Source: Lachnospiraceae bacterium (lineage in GTDB: Bacteria; Bacillota; Clostridia; Lachnospirales; Lachnospiraceae). From it: DNA of 64,000 nucleotides. The notes under the pieces are model-generated. The model worked only from the letters and a program-made list of their open reading frames with translations. It was not told the DNA's origin and searched no databases. A program made the position numbers and the translations under genes. Every line of letters starts with the position of its first letter. The stretch's first letter is position 1. Positions 8,310 to 16,958 of the stretch are shown piece by piece. The stretch is from the NCBI GenBank assembly GCA_017621075.1, contig JAGATV010000056.1, positions 1-64,000 on the forward strand, in the 5' to 3' direction.

Positions 8310-11300
8310 ATGAAGGACAATTTACGTAAGATAACAGTGGTCGCTGTGGGGATCATCTTAAATGTGGCGGGTAGATATTTTGCCCATACTTTTGGGCTTC
8401 CGATCTGGTTTGACATGACCGGAACCTGTATCGCATCCTATTATGTGGGATTATGGGGCGGCATCATTGCCGGTTTCGCCAACAATCTGATCTCAAATGC
8501 TTATGATGTCACCTCGCTCATATATTCGCTGACCAGTGTGGTGGCTGCCGTCATCATACACATTTTTGTAAAGAGGGGATATATGAACAATGCCCTCAAA
8601 GCTATAATATCCAGCTTTTGGCTGGGGATTATCTGCACGGTTGTCTCAACACCCTTAAACCTCATCTTTTATGACGGATATTCTGGAAATATGTGGGGAG
8701 ATACCCTTGTGGATATGCTGCTGTGGTATGATGTCCCCAAACTGCTGGCGGCAATGGCAGGGGAGGCGATCGTGGAGATCGTGGACAAACAGGTGTGTGT
8801 CATGGTCGCTTATGTGGCGGTTGTCCTTGTGACCCGTATGAAGGGCAGGAGACGCCGGCATACCGCAGGAGGCCTGGCAGGACTTCTGATGGTGGGGATA
8901 CTGGCTCCTCTTGTGATCCGGCCCTTAAGCGCAGAGGCAGCGCCGGTATCCGTGTTCGACGATAATTTTGTAGGAAAGATTTACAATAATACAAGCGGGA
9001 TGGTCTCCTCGGAAGCCAATGTGATATGTGAGACGGACGACGGCTATATCTGGATCGGAAGCTATGCAGGCCTCACCAGATATGACGGAAAGGAATTTGA
9101 ATTTATTCGGGAAGGCGGTCTGGTCAATGTTGTAGGGATGATGACCGACAGCAGGGGCAGGCTTTGGATCGGCACCAATGATGCGGGAATAGCCAGATAC
9201 GAAAATGGAACGTATACTTATTTTACGGATGAGGAAGGCCTTCCATCCAATTCTATCCGATGTTTTGCGGAAGATGGGGAAGGAAATGTATATGTGGGCA
9301 CCAGCGATCGGATCTGTCGTTTCGGCCTGGATGATACCATAGAGGTTTTGGAACAGGACGTTACCTTTGCCCAGGCAATGGTGGTCTATAAAGACCGGCT
9401 GATCGTAAGAGATAATAAAGGCGGCGTCTATGCGTTGGACGGTCACCAAAAAATGTCCGTTATCCGTAACGATGACCGGGATTACTTTTATTATTGTATG
9501 GCAGTCACTTCAAAAGGACTCTTGATAGGGACGGAGTCCGGTGAGCTTTTTGTATTTGACGTTTCTGACCGGGGACTGTTCGTGAAGGAACGGATCGATG
9601 TGGATGCAAATGAGATATCCGCAGTATTTGAGGACAGCAGGAACCGGATCTGGATCGCCACCGAATCCGGATTCGGATACATGGATCAAGATAATTGTTA
9701 CCGGCAAATGCATTATGAAGGCTTTGATTCTTTCATAGACTGCTTTTTGGAAGATTACCAGGGAAATCTTTGGATCACATCTTCCCGCTATGGTGTTATG
9801 AAACTGTCGGAAAGTCCTTTTATGAACATGTTTGAAAAATCCGGTATTGAAAACGGGGGAGTCAATGCAGTTGTATTTTATGAGGGCGACTATTATTGTG
9901 GAACCGACAAAGGGTTGGTGGTGATTGACGGCAACGATCTTTCCGGTAAGGTGAATGAACTTACCCGGGCGACGGAAGGATCCAGAGTCCGTTCCATTCT
10001 GACGGATACGAAAAACAGGTTGTGGGTATGCACTTATAATGGCCTGTTTTACTATGATGCAAAAAGCGGGATACGCCGCTTTGGCACGGATACGGATGCT
10101 GTCACAAGCGACCGCTTCCGGTGTATCACCCAGCTTGAGGACGGAACGATTGCCACAGGCACGGCAGACGGTATCAATTTCATAAAGGACGGCAGACTGA
10201 CAGGGACTCTGACATCGGAGGACGGACTGGAGAATACGCAGATACTGTCCATTGTTCAGGGCAAGGACAAAACGGTGTGGGCCGGCAGTGACGGCAGCGG
10301 TATCTATATCATTTCCGATGGAAAACTTGTGGGAAATTATACTGTGGAGAATGGGTTGTCCTCCAATATCATCCTGAGGATCGTTCCTCATGAGGATGGT
10401 TATCTGATCGTAACCAGCAATGCGCTGTGTCACATTGATGAAGATGGAACCATCAGAAGGCTCTCCAATTTCCCTTATTTCAATAATTACGATGTCGTAG
10501 TGGAAGGGGACACCGCATATATCCCCTGTAGTGCAGGCTTGTATGAGGCGCCTCTTGCGGATCTGTGCGCTGACAAGGAGGGACCATTCAGACTTTATGG
10601 AGCGAGCGAGGGACTGTTCTCGGGACTGACAGCCAATTCCTGGAATTATCTTTCGGAGGACGGGAAACTTTATCTTTGCAGCAATAATGGCGTGATCGTA
10701 TTTAACAGTAAGGATAAGGATTCCGGGGCAGATATGAAATTTGGCATCGTTTCTGTCAGGTGCGACGGATCGGAGCTTGAGCCGTCTGATGATCATAGCT
10801 ATCGTATCCCAGCCAATGCAAGGAACCTTTCCGCTCAGGCCTCTGTGCGCAATTATGCATTCGCAGAAGTTAAGGTGCGTTTCTATATCAGGGAGTTGGA
10901 CGATACTCCCAAGGTGTATGGATGGGATGAGGTGGATTCCATACAGATCTTCAAACCGGATCTGTCGGAATATCATATCTGTCTGCAGATCCTCGACGGT
11001 ACCGGAGAAAAAGTATTGCAGGAAAAGGTATATACCCTGGAGAAGGAAACCCATGTCTGGGAAAAACCATGGTATCGGACCTATCTGGTGGTGGTATGCC
11101 TTGAGATCTTCATATTCACCATATTCAGTATTGTCAGCATGGTCCTTTTTGTGACCAGAAAGGATGAGATGGAACGGCTGCAGGAAGAACTGGAGCAAAC
11201 GGTGAATGAGCAGACCGAGGCTCTCAGGAAACAGCAGATCAGAATGAAAGAAATCTTCCTGCAAACGGTGACTGCCTTAAGTGAAGCCGTGGATGCAAAG

Positions 11301-12212
11301 GACAGATACACCAGCGGACATTCCAAACGTGTGGCGGAATATGCCAAAATGATCGCAGCACGCCTGGGAAAGAGCAGGGAGGAACAGGATCAGATCTACC
11401 GCGCAGGCCTTTTGCATGATGTGGGGAAAATCCGTATTCCCAATGAAATCATCAATAAGGTGGGCAGACTGACCGATGAGGAATACAACATCATCAAGAT
11501 CCACCCGGTAACGGGATACCATATCCTGCGGGGCATTTATGACAGCAATGTCATTGCTATCGGAGCCAAATACCACCATGAAAGATATGATGGCAAAGGC
11601 TATCCCAACGGGCTGGTGGGGGAAAAGATCCCGGAGGTGGCAAGGATACTCGGAGTTGCAGATTCCTATGATGCCATGACCAGCACCAGAAGCTATCGTT
11701 CGGCCCTGCCACAGGAAGTAGTGCGCAGTGAGATCGAAAACGGAAAGGGTACACAATTTGACCCCAAGATCGCAGACATTATGCTGCAGATGATCGATGA
11801 GGACAAAAATTATACCATGAAGCAGGCAGACTCCATGCACAGAAGGATTCTCGTGGTCGATGACGAGCCTATGAACATCAAACTGATCCAGCATATCATG
11901 CGGGATGAGCCCATGTATGAGATCGTTTCCGCAAGCGGAGGAAGACAGGCGCTTAAGGTTTTGGAACAGCAGTCCTTTGATCTGATCCTGTTAGATGTCA
12001 ACATGCCTGAAATGGATGGCCTGGAAACCCTTAAGAGGATACGGGAAAAATATCAGACGTCCGTGGTGCTCATAACCGGTGATCGGGATCTGGTTTCCGC
12101 TGCCGAGTTTTCCGAGCTTGGCTGTGACGATTACATTACCAAGCCGTTCCTTCCTCTGTTGGTAAAGGAGATCGTTCACAATATGACCGAAAGGACGAAT
12201 GTGGAGAATTGA
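8310..12212 (+). CDS. ECF-S-like / beta-propeller / HD-GYP / receiver sensor protein
   Basis: A 1300-residue multidomain protein, probably a cyclic-di-GMP phosphodiesterase. Residues 1-205 are membrane-embedded; GLPIWFDMTGTCIASYYVGL and GGIIAGFANNLI resemble S components of ECF vitamin transporters. About 215-880 is extracellular: repeats such as DDGYIWIGSYAGLTRYDG and DSRGRLWIGTNDAGIARY are propeller blades of the two-component-regulator type, with a beta-rich domain after them. A membrane segment at about 921-945 and a coiled coil lead to HD-GYP: H1004, LLHDVGK (H1036, D1037) and GYP at 1097-1099, all catalytic marks present. A receiver (D1229) ends the chain. Having the receiver after HD-GYP reverses the usual order. 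The Hpt kinase upstream may phosphorylate it. Confidence 0.88.
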   Translation: MKDNLRKITVVAVGIILNVAGRYFAHTFGLPIWFDMTGTCIASYYVGLWGGIIAGFANNLISNAYDVTSLIYSLTSVVAAVIIHIFVKRGYMNNALKAIISSFWLGIICTVVSTPLNLIFYDGYSGNMWGDTLVDMLLWYDVPKLLAAMAGEAIVEIVDKQVCVMVAYVAVVLVTRMKGRRRRHTAGGLAGLLMVGILAPLVIRPLSAEAAPVSVFDDNFVGKIYNNTSGMVSSEANVICETDDGYIWIGSYAGLTRYDGKEFEFIREGGLVNVVGMMTDSRGRLWIGTNDAGIARYENGTYTYFTDEEGLPSNSIRCFAEDGEGNVYVGTSDRICRFGLDDTIEVLEQDVTFAQAMVVYKDRLIVRDNKGGVYALDGHQKMSVIRNDDRDYFYYCMAVTSKGLLIGTESGELFVFDVSDRGLFVKERIDVDANEISAVFEDSRNRIWIATESGFGYMDQDNCYRQMHYEGFDSFIDCFLEDYQGNLWITSSRYGVMKLSESPFMNMFEKSGIENGGVNAVVFYEGDYYCGTDKGLVVIDGNDLSGKVNELTRATEGSRVRSILTDTKNRLWVCTYNGLFYYDAKSGIRRFGTDTDAVTSDRFRCITQLEDGTIATGTADGINFIKDGRLTGTLTSEDGLENTQILSIVQGKDKTVWAGSDGSGIYIISDGKLVGNYTVENGLSSNIILRIVPHEDGYLIVTSNALCHIDEDGTIRRLSNFPYFNNYDVVVEGDTAYIPCSAGLYEAPLADLCADKEGPFRLYGASEGLFSGLTANSWNYLSEDGKLYLCSNNGVIVFNSKDKDSGADMKFGIVSVRCDGSELEPSDDHSYRIPANARNLSAQASVRNYAFAEVKVRFYIRELDDTPKVYGWDEVDSIQIFKPDLSEYHICLQILDGTGEKVLQEKVYTLEKETHVWEKPWYRTYLVVVCLEIFIFTIFSIVSMVLFVTRKDEMERLQEELEQTVNEQTEALRKQQIRMKEIFLQTVTALSEAVDAKDRYTSGHSKRVAEYAKMIAARLGKSREEQDQIYRAGLLHDVGKIRIPNEIINKVGRLTDEEYNIIKIHPVTGYHILRGIYDSNVIAIGAKYHHERYDGKGYPNGLVGEKIPEVARILGVADSYDAMTSTRSYRSALPQEVVRSEIENGKGTQFDPKIADIMLQMIDEDKNYTMKQADSMHRRILVVDDEPMNIKLIQHIMRDEPMYEIVSASGGRQALKVLEQQSFDLILLDVNMPEMDGLETLKRIREKYQTSVVLITGDRDLVSAAEFSELGCDDYITKPFLPLLVKEIVHNMTERTNVEN

Positions 12213-12231
12213 TCGGATTTTGAAAATATGG

Positions 12232-12261
12232 AAAATGGCGGGGAGCCTCCCCGCCATTTTT
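12232..12261 (+). terminator. Rho-independent terminator
   Basis: AAATGGCGGGGA, loop GCC, TCCCCGCCATTTTT: a 12-base perfect stem with a T run, 20 bases after the stop of the HD-GYP gene. It separates the signalling pair from the spore-coat operon. Confidence 0.88.
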
Positions 12262-12301
12262 GTGTGTCAAAGGATTACAAAGAACAGATTATCTGCGGTT
12301 T

Positions 12302-12309
12302 CATACAAT
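12302..12309 (+). promoter_or_regulatory. Candidate sigma E -10 element of cotJ operon
   Basis: CATACAAT matches the sigma E -10 consensus (CATACAMT) and lies 29 bases before the cotJA start. No convincing -35 (ATATT-like) is seen at the expected distance, so this is only partly supported. In Bacillus subtilis cotJ is transcribed by sigma E. Confidence 0.4.
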
Positions 12310-12337
12310 AAAGAAAAGAGAAAAAGGAAGGAATTCT

Positions 12338-12505
12338 ATGCGGGATTGTTTGTATGATGAGCAGATAGATAAATATCCTGTCGCCATGGCTTATGTACCC
12401 TGGCAGCGCTTTGATAAGATGTACGATGATCTGGAGAAGGCATATCAAGATGGAACAGTATTTCCTGAGCTGAATAAACCTTTCACCGGAAGGAGATGTG
12501 TGTAA
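12338..12505 (+). CDS. cotJA: Spore coat-associated protein CotJA
   Basis: A 55-residue protein needed with CotJC for deposition in the spore coat. The core AMAYVPWQRFDKMYDDLEKA followed by GTVFPELNKPF is characteristic of CotJA. The start at 12338 is chosen because GGAAGGAA precedes it; a longer frame from 12260 would begin in the terminator of the previous gene. Its stop TAA touches the ATG of cotJB directly, so translation is probably coupled. First gene of the three-gene cotJ operon. Confidence 0.92.
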   Translation: MRDCLYDEQIDKYPVAMAYVPWQRFDKMYDDLEKAYQDGTVFPELNKPFTGRRCV

Positions 12506-12760
12506 ATGGGAAATCAGGAACAGATGCTGCATGATATCGGTGTGGTGGATTTTGTGCTGGTGGATCTGATGCTGTACCTGGATACGCACCCTTATGATTG
12601 TAAGGCCATGGAATATTTCAACCATTACAGCAGGATCAAGAATCAGATGTCCAGAGAATTTTCGCAGAAGTATTATCCCCTTACCAAGGATATGGCGGAG
12701 AGCAACAAAGAGTGGAGATGGGGCATGGCTCCCCTGCCATGGGAAGGAGGGTGCAGATAA
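12506..12760 (+). CDS. cotJB: Spore coat protein CotJB
   Basis: 84 residues. The segment FVLVDLMLYLDTHPYD followed by YFNHYSRIKNQM identifies CotJB, and the tail WRWGMAPLPWEGGC is likewise typical. The biochemical role is unknown; it works with CotJA and CotJC in the inner coat. ATG abuts the cotJA stop codon with no spacer, and its own stop abuts cotJC, an unusually tight stop-start arrangement at both ends. An AAGGAG box lies inside the end of cotJA. Confidence 0.93.
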   Translation: MGNQEQMLHDIGVVDFVLVDLMLYLDTHPYDCKAMEYFNHYSRIKNQMSREFSQKYYPLTKDMAESNKEWRWGMAPLPWEGGCR

Positions 12761-13390
12761 ATGTGGAATTATGAGAAGAGATTACAGTTCCCCGTCAATA
12801 TCAAGGAACCCAATGCAAAGCTGGCCCAGGTGATCATTTCCCAGTATGGCGGACCTGACGGAGAGATGGGGGCCAGTATGCGCTATCTGTCCCAGCGATA
12901 TTCCATGCCTTACAGAGAAGTGGCCGGGGTGCTGACGGATATCGGTACGGAGGAGCTGGCCCATCTTGAAATGGTGGCAACCATTGTCCATCAGCTGACC
13001 AGGGATCTGTCCATGGAAGAAATCGAAAAGTACGGTTTTGACAAATATTATGTGGATCATACCATCGGGGTATGGCCCCAGGCGGCAGGGGGAGTGCCTT
13101 TTAATGCCTGCGAGTTCCAGGTAAAGGGAGATATCATCACGGACCTTACGGAGGACATGGCGGCGGAACAGAAGGCCAGAAGTACTTACGACAACATCTT
13201 GCGTCTGATCAAGGAACCCGATGTCTGTGAACCCATCAAGTTCCTGCGGGCAAGAGAAATCGTACACTTCCAGAGATTTGGGGAGGCTCTGCGCATCACT
13301 CAGGATAAGCTGGATTCCAGAAATTTCTATGCATTTAATCCGGGGTTTGACAGGTGTGAGAGCTGTGAGTGCAAGTGTGACAAAATGTGA
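12761..13390 (+). CDS. cotJC: Manganese-catalase-like spore coat protein CotJC
   Basis: Ferritin-like dimetal protein related to manganese catalases, located in the spore coat and thought to remove peroxide. 209 residues. Metal ligands expected from the family are visible: E in YGGPDGEMGA, EELAHLE (E and H), E in DMAAEQKA and REIVHFQ. QYGGPDGEMGASMRYL is close to the family signature. The C-terminal tail is cysteine-rich (CESCECKC), an addition of possible metal-binding or crosslinking use. Third gene of cotJABC; its ATG abuts the cotJB stop. A terminator follows. Confidence 0.94.
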   Translation: MWNYEKRLQFPVNIKEPNAKLAQVIISQYGGPDGEMGASMRYLSQRYSMPYREVAGVLTDIGTEELAHLEMVATIVHQLTRDLSMEEIEKYGFDKYYVDHTIGVWPQAAGGVPFNACEFQVKGDIITDLTEDMAAEQKARSTYDNILRLIKEPDVCEPIKFLRAREIVHFQRFGEALRITQDKLDSRNFYAFNPGFDRCESCECKCDKM

Positions 13391-13419
13391 TATGACAGAT
13401 GAAGGATAAGTGATAAATT

Positions 13420-13463
13420 GGGCGATCTGCTTCGGCTTGACGGAGAAATCGCCCTTTTATTTT
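13420..13463 (+). terminator. Rho-independent terminator after cotJC
   Basis: GGGCGAT (13420-13426) pairs with ATCGCCC (13448-13454) and is followed by TTTTATTTT. The loop of about 21 bases contains a smaller possible CTTCGG-type hairpin. It lies 29 bases after the cotJC stop, and its T tract runs into the Pho-box-like repeat. Confidence 0.72.
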
Positions 13464-13489
13464 GCATACATTTTACATACGATTTACAT
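13462..13489 (+). promoter_or_regulatory. Pho-box-like tandem repeat (PhoP binding site candidate)
   Basis: Three hexamers TTGCAT (13462), TTACAT (13473) and TTACAT (13484) recur with exactly 11-base spacing. Bacillus PhoP boxes are TTAACA-like hexamers repeated with 11-base period. The site is 70 bases upstream of pstS', and a PhoP/PhoR-like pair is encoded 4.5 kb downstream. A weak -10 (GATAAT, 13521-13526) without a -35 fits activator-dependent transcription, although the 31-base gap to it is larger than usual. Confidence 0.6.
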
Positions 13490-13558
13490 TGGCGGGATAG
13501 CAGCCGGGCTTTCTCTTTGAGATAATTTGATGGAAGCAGAGAGGAAGGAGCAATACCA

Positions 13559-14413
13559 ATGATAAAAAAGAAGTGGATCATCGGGACTTTAATGTGTACT
13601 ATCCTACTTGCCTGTTTAACAGGGTGCTCTTTCAACAGCGGGAGAGAGACAAAAGGTACAGCGGGAATAGGCAGGCTGGGAAAGATCACGGTTGTTACGA
13701 GAGAGGAAGGTTCGGGTACCAGAAGTGTTTTCGCAGAAAGTATAGGCTTCTATGATGAGGCAACAGGACGTGATCTTACAAAAGCAAAATGTCTGCAGGC
13801 AGAAAGCGGAGAGGGAGTGCTTCAGGCTGTTTCTGAAGATCCGGCATCTATCGGTTATGTCTCATCAGGGCTTTTGACTGCTGACGGGGAGAAAGCGTAC
13901 CATGAGGTAACCGTAGACGGCAGGACATTGGAACGCAGTTTTTATCTGGCATATTCCGGAAAACTTTCAGAAGTACAGCAGGATTTCCTATTCTATGTGA
14001 AAGGTGCCGGACAGAAAATTGTCGAAAACAGCTATAAAACGGTTCATAAGACAACCAGCTTTTTGTCTTCTAAGCCATCAGGAACCATCAGGATCGGAGG
14101 TTCCAGTTCCGTCTCAGGGCTTATGGAGGAAATGGCGGAGGATTATATGACCAAGAATCCCAATGCGGTGATAGAAGTCATAGAAACGGATTCTGCCAAT
14201 GGCCTGACCGGAGTCATGACAGGTATTTACGACTTTGGTATGTCGTCGAGAGATTTGAAGGATTATGAAAAGGAATTGCTGGAATATGAGGCGATCGCCA
14301 AGGATGAGATCGCGGTCATCGTACACGCCGATAATCCGCTTACAAATATTTCTTTGGAGGATCTGAAGAAGATTTATAGACCGCATCGGCAGTATCTGCA
14401 GGGAAATCTCTGA
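13559..14413 (+). pseudogene. pstS: Phosphate-binding lipoprotein PstS, truncated
   Basis: Substrate-binding lipoprotein of the high-affinity phosphate ABC transporter. A signal peptide with lipobox LTGC (C23) precedes a PstS-like fold: REEGSGTRSVF and later IRIGGSSSVSGLMEEMAEDY, DSANGLTGVMTGIYDFGMSSR are phosphate-binding loops. The protein follows the family up to NPLTNISLEDLKKIY, about residue 273, then ends in 11 unrelated residues read out of frame from a different gene. The usual ~30-60 further residues are missing. From about 14373 the DNA encodes, in another frame, the C-terminal part of a Na/Pi cotransporter. pstCAB are absent. Either a genomic deletion or an assembly chimera. Whether the product still folds is unclear. 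Confidence 0.82.
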
Positions 14414-14786
14414 AAATGTCATTGCACAGAAGAATAAAAAGCAGAATTATTCCAAGGAGGCATTGAAAGATCTGCGAAAGTCGGTCAGTGTCATCCTTGA
14501 TATGTATGAAGAAGCAATGCAGGCCATCATCACGGGCGAGGAGATCAGCAATGTACATATCCAGAAGAAAAAGGAGGAAGTGCTTCTTTTGGATGAGAAA
14601 ATGCGGAAGTCTCATGCGGAGCGTGTGGGTAAGAAAAAGTGTAATGCAAACATGACGGTAGAATATAACAATATCCTTCACAATATTGACAGAATGGGGA
14701 ACAGTTGTGTCAATCTGGTGGACACTGCGCTGAATCATGTAAATTTCAGGGTGTTCCTTGCGGAAGAAGGAGAAGCGCAGGTGTAA
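14379..14786 (+). pseudogene. 3' fragment of a Na/Pi-cotransporter gene (PhoU-like domain)
   Basis: From 14379 the frame reads DRIGSICREISENVIAQ, then a helical PhoU-like region ending HAERVGKKKCN...ILHNIDRMGNSCVNLVDTAL. This is the C-terminal PhoU-type domain found on Na/Pi cotransporters of the NptA/PNaS family; the DRIGS and NIDRMGNSC repeats are the two metal-site helices. The membrane part is missing, and the frame is closed by a stop at 14364, inside pstS sequence. A TTG at 14463 behind AAGGAGG could allow a 107-residue PhoU-only product, but this may be fortuitous. Free-standing PhoU is the alternative, but the sequence starts mid-domain. Confidence 0.68.
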
Positions 14787-14872
14787 TGGTGGATATCGTG
14801 AAAACATGGATATGGGATAAACTGACATATTTCAGGTATGGCAGAACAAAACAAAAACAGGAGATAAGGGAT

Positions 14873-16936
14873 ATGAAAAAAGAATGTGACTGCTTTACGA
14901 ACAGAGAATTATCATGGCTTCAATTTAACGAACGTGTATTGAATGAGGCGGGCAATGCGAGAGTGCCATTGGCTGAGAGGCTGACCTTTGCCTCCATTTA
15001 TCAGAGTAATCTGGATGAGTTCTTCATGGTTCGCGTAGGCACTTTGATGATGCAGATGTATTCCAAGGAAAAAGTCATTGAGAACAAGACGGGAATGAGC
15101 AGTGAAGAACAGATAGAGCAGATCTTAAACCAGGTGACGGTCCTTGAGAAAAAGAAAGCGCTGATCTATGAGCAGCTGATGGGGGAACTGGAGCCTAAGG
15201 GCGTGCGCATCATCAATTTCAACAGACTGTCAAATGAGGAAGGGAAAATCCTGGAGGACTATTTTGATGCCCATATTGCACCGTTTTTGTCACAGATGAT
15301 CATCGGAAAACAGCATCCCTTCCCCTTCCTTGCAAACAAACAGCTGTACGCCATCGTTCTTATGAAAAGTCCTAAGGGAAAGAAAAAGATCGGGATCATT
15401 CCCTGCTCCAACAGTGTGTTCAAGCGATTGATCGAGATTCCCACAAGGCCGGGTACTTTTATGCTCTCGGAAGAATTGATCCTGCACTTTGTGTCCAAGC
15501 TGTATCCCAAGTATGAAATACGGGAAAAGTCCATTATGCGGGTGACCAGAAATGCGGATATCGATCCCAATGAGATCTATGATGAGGACATGGATTACCG
15601 CAATATGATGCAGTTGATGATCAAGCAACGGAATCGTTTGAACCCCGTGAGAGTCGAGCTGAGCCGTAAGATCAATAAAGAAGCCATGGAAGAACTGTCG
15701 CAGTATCTGGAGATCGGAAGGAAGCATATCATCAATGTGGATACGCCCTTAGACCTGTCCTTTGTCTTTCTGTTACAGAATTATCTGTTGGATCAGCCGG
15801 AACTGTTTTATGAAAAGAGAACGCCCCAGTTAAGCCCCGATCTCAATTTAAAGGAAAGCCTGATGGGTCAGGTGGAGCAGAAGGATGTGCTGCTTGCGTA
15901 TCCCTTTGAAAGCATGAAGCCGTTCTTGCGTCTGTTACAGGAGGCGGCGGAAGACCCGTCTGTAGTATCCATCAAGATGACGCTGTACAGAGTCGCAGAG
16001 AGAAGCAAAATCATCGAAGCTTTGATAGAAGCGGCGGAAAACGGTAAGGAAGTGGTGGTTCTGGTGGAGCTTCGCGCCAGATTCGACGAAGCGAACAATA
16101 TTGAAATGTCAAGGAGGCTGGAAGAGGCCGGGTGCAATATCCTTTATGGACTGGGTGACTACAAGGTGCATTCCAAGCTCTGCCTGATCACAAGGGTTAC
16201 AGAAAGCGGGCACTCCTATATTACTCAGATCGGAACGGGCAATTACAATGAAAGGACCTCCAAGATCTACACGGATCTTTCCCTGATCACGGCAAATGAC
16301 GAGATCGGCGCAGAAGCTGCGGCAGTCTTTTCCGCCCTGCAGCAGGGTGAGGTTGTGGAGGAGACGAAGCATTTGCTGGTAGCCCCCAACTGCCTTCAGA
16401 ATAAGATCGCGGACATGATGGATGAAGAGATAGCCAAGGTAAAGAACGGTGGGGAAGGCTATATCGGTATTAAGGTCAACTCCCTTACCGATAAGGTGCT
16501 CATCGACAAAATGATAGAAGCTTCCCAGGCAGGGGTAAAGATCGAACTGATCATCAGAGGTATCTGCTGTCTGAAGCCGGGGATACCGGGAATGACGGAA
16601 AATATTACTGTCATCAGTATTGTGGGAAGATTCCTGGAACATTCCAGGATTTACAGATTTGGACAAGGAGAAGAGGAAAAAATTTACATCGCTTCCGCTG
16701 ATTTTATGACCAGAAATACTACCAGGCGGGTCGAGGTGGCAGTGCCGGTCTGGGATGAAGCGATCAAAAACCGCATCCGTTATATGTTCGATATCATGAT
16801 GAAGGATGATGAAAAAGGAAAGATACAGAACGGCGATGGAAAGTATGCAGACCGGAGTATAAACGAAACAAAGCTGAATTCCCAGGAGCTTTTCTATCAG
16901 GAAGCATATAGCAGGCATGCTTTGGAAGAGTCATAG
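14873..16936 (+). CDS. ppk1: Polyphosphate kinase 1
   Basis: Makes inorganic polyphosphate reversibly from ATP, peripheral to the membrane. From 14873 the protein is 687 residues. FTNRELSWLQFNERVLNEA at the N-terminus is the family hallmark, IYQSNLDEFFMVRVG follows, and the autophosphorylated histidine is H433 in YKVHSKLCLI, equivalent to H435 of the E. coli enzyme. TGNYNERTSKIYTDLSL is also diagnostic. The start has CAGGAGATAAGGG upstream; an alternative ATG at 14786 overlaps the stop of the preceding fragment (TAATG) and would add 29 residues. Its place in a phosphate cluster fits storage of surplus phosphate. Confidence 0.95.
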   Translation: MKKECDCFTNRELSWLQFNERVLNEAGNARVPLAERLTFASIYQSNLDEFFMVRVGTLMMQMYSKEKVIENKTGMSSEEQIEQILNQVTVLEKKKALIYEQLMGELEPKGVRIINFNRLSNEEGKILEDYFDAHIAPFLSQMIIGKQHPFPFLANKQLYAIVLMKSPKGKKKIGIIPCSNSVFKRLIEIPTRPGTFMLSEELILHFVSKLYPKYEIREKSIMRVTRNADIDPNEIYDEDMDYRNMMQLMIKQRNRLNPVRVELSRKINKEAMEELSQYLEIGRKHIINVDTPLDLSFVFLLQNYLLDQPELFYEKRTPQLSPDLNLKESLMGQVEQKDVLLAYPFESMKPFLRLLQEAAEDPSVVSIKMTLYRVAERSKIIEALIEAAENGKEVVVLVELRARFDEANNIEMSRRLEEAGCNILYGLGDYKVHSKLCLITRVTESGHSYITQIGTGNYNERTSKIYTDLSLITANDEIGAEAAAVFSALQQGEVVEETKHLLVAPNCLQNKIADMMDEEIAKVKNGGEGYIGIKVNSLTDKVLIDKMIEASQAGVKIELIIRGICCLKPGIPGMTENITVISIVGRFLEHSRIYRFGQGEEEKIYIASADFMTRNTTRRVEVAVPVWDEAIKNRIRYMFDIMMKDDEKGKIQNGDGKYADRSINETKLNSQELFYQEAYSRHALEES

Positions 16937-16958
16937 GGGGAAGCGGGAAGGAATCAAC

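Noticed and set aside
9510..11264. A 584-codon open frame on the - strand opposite the propeller region
   Set aside because: Antiparallel to repeated blades with strong coding character; no recognisable protein features.
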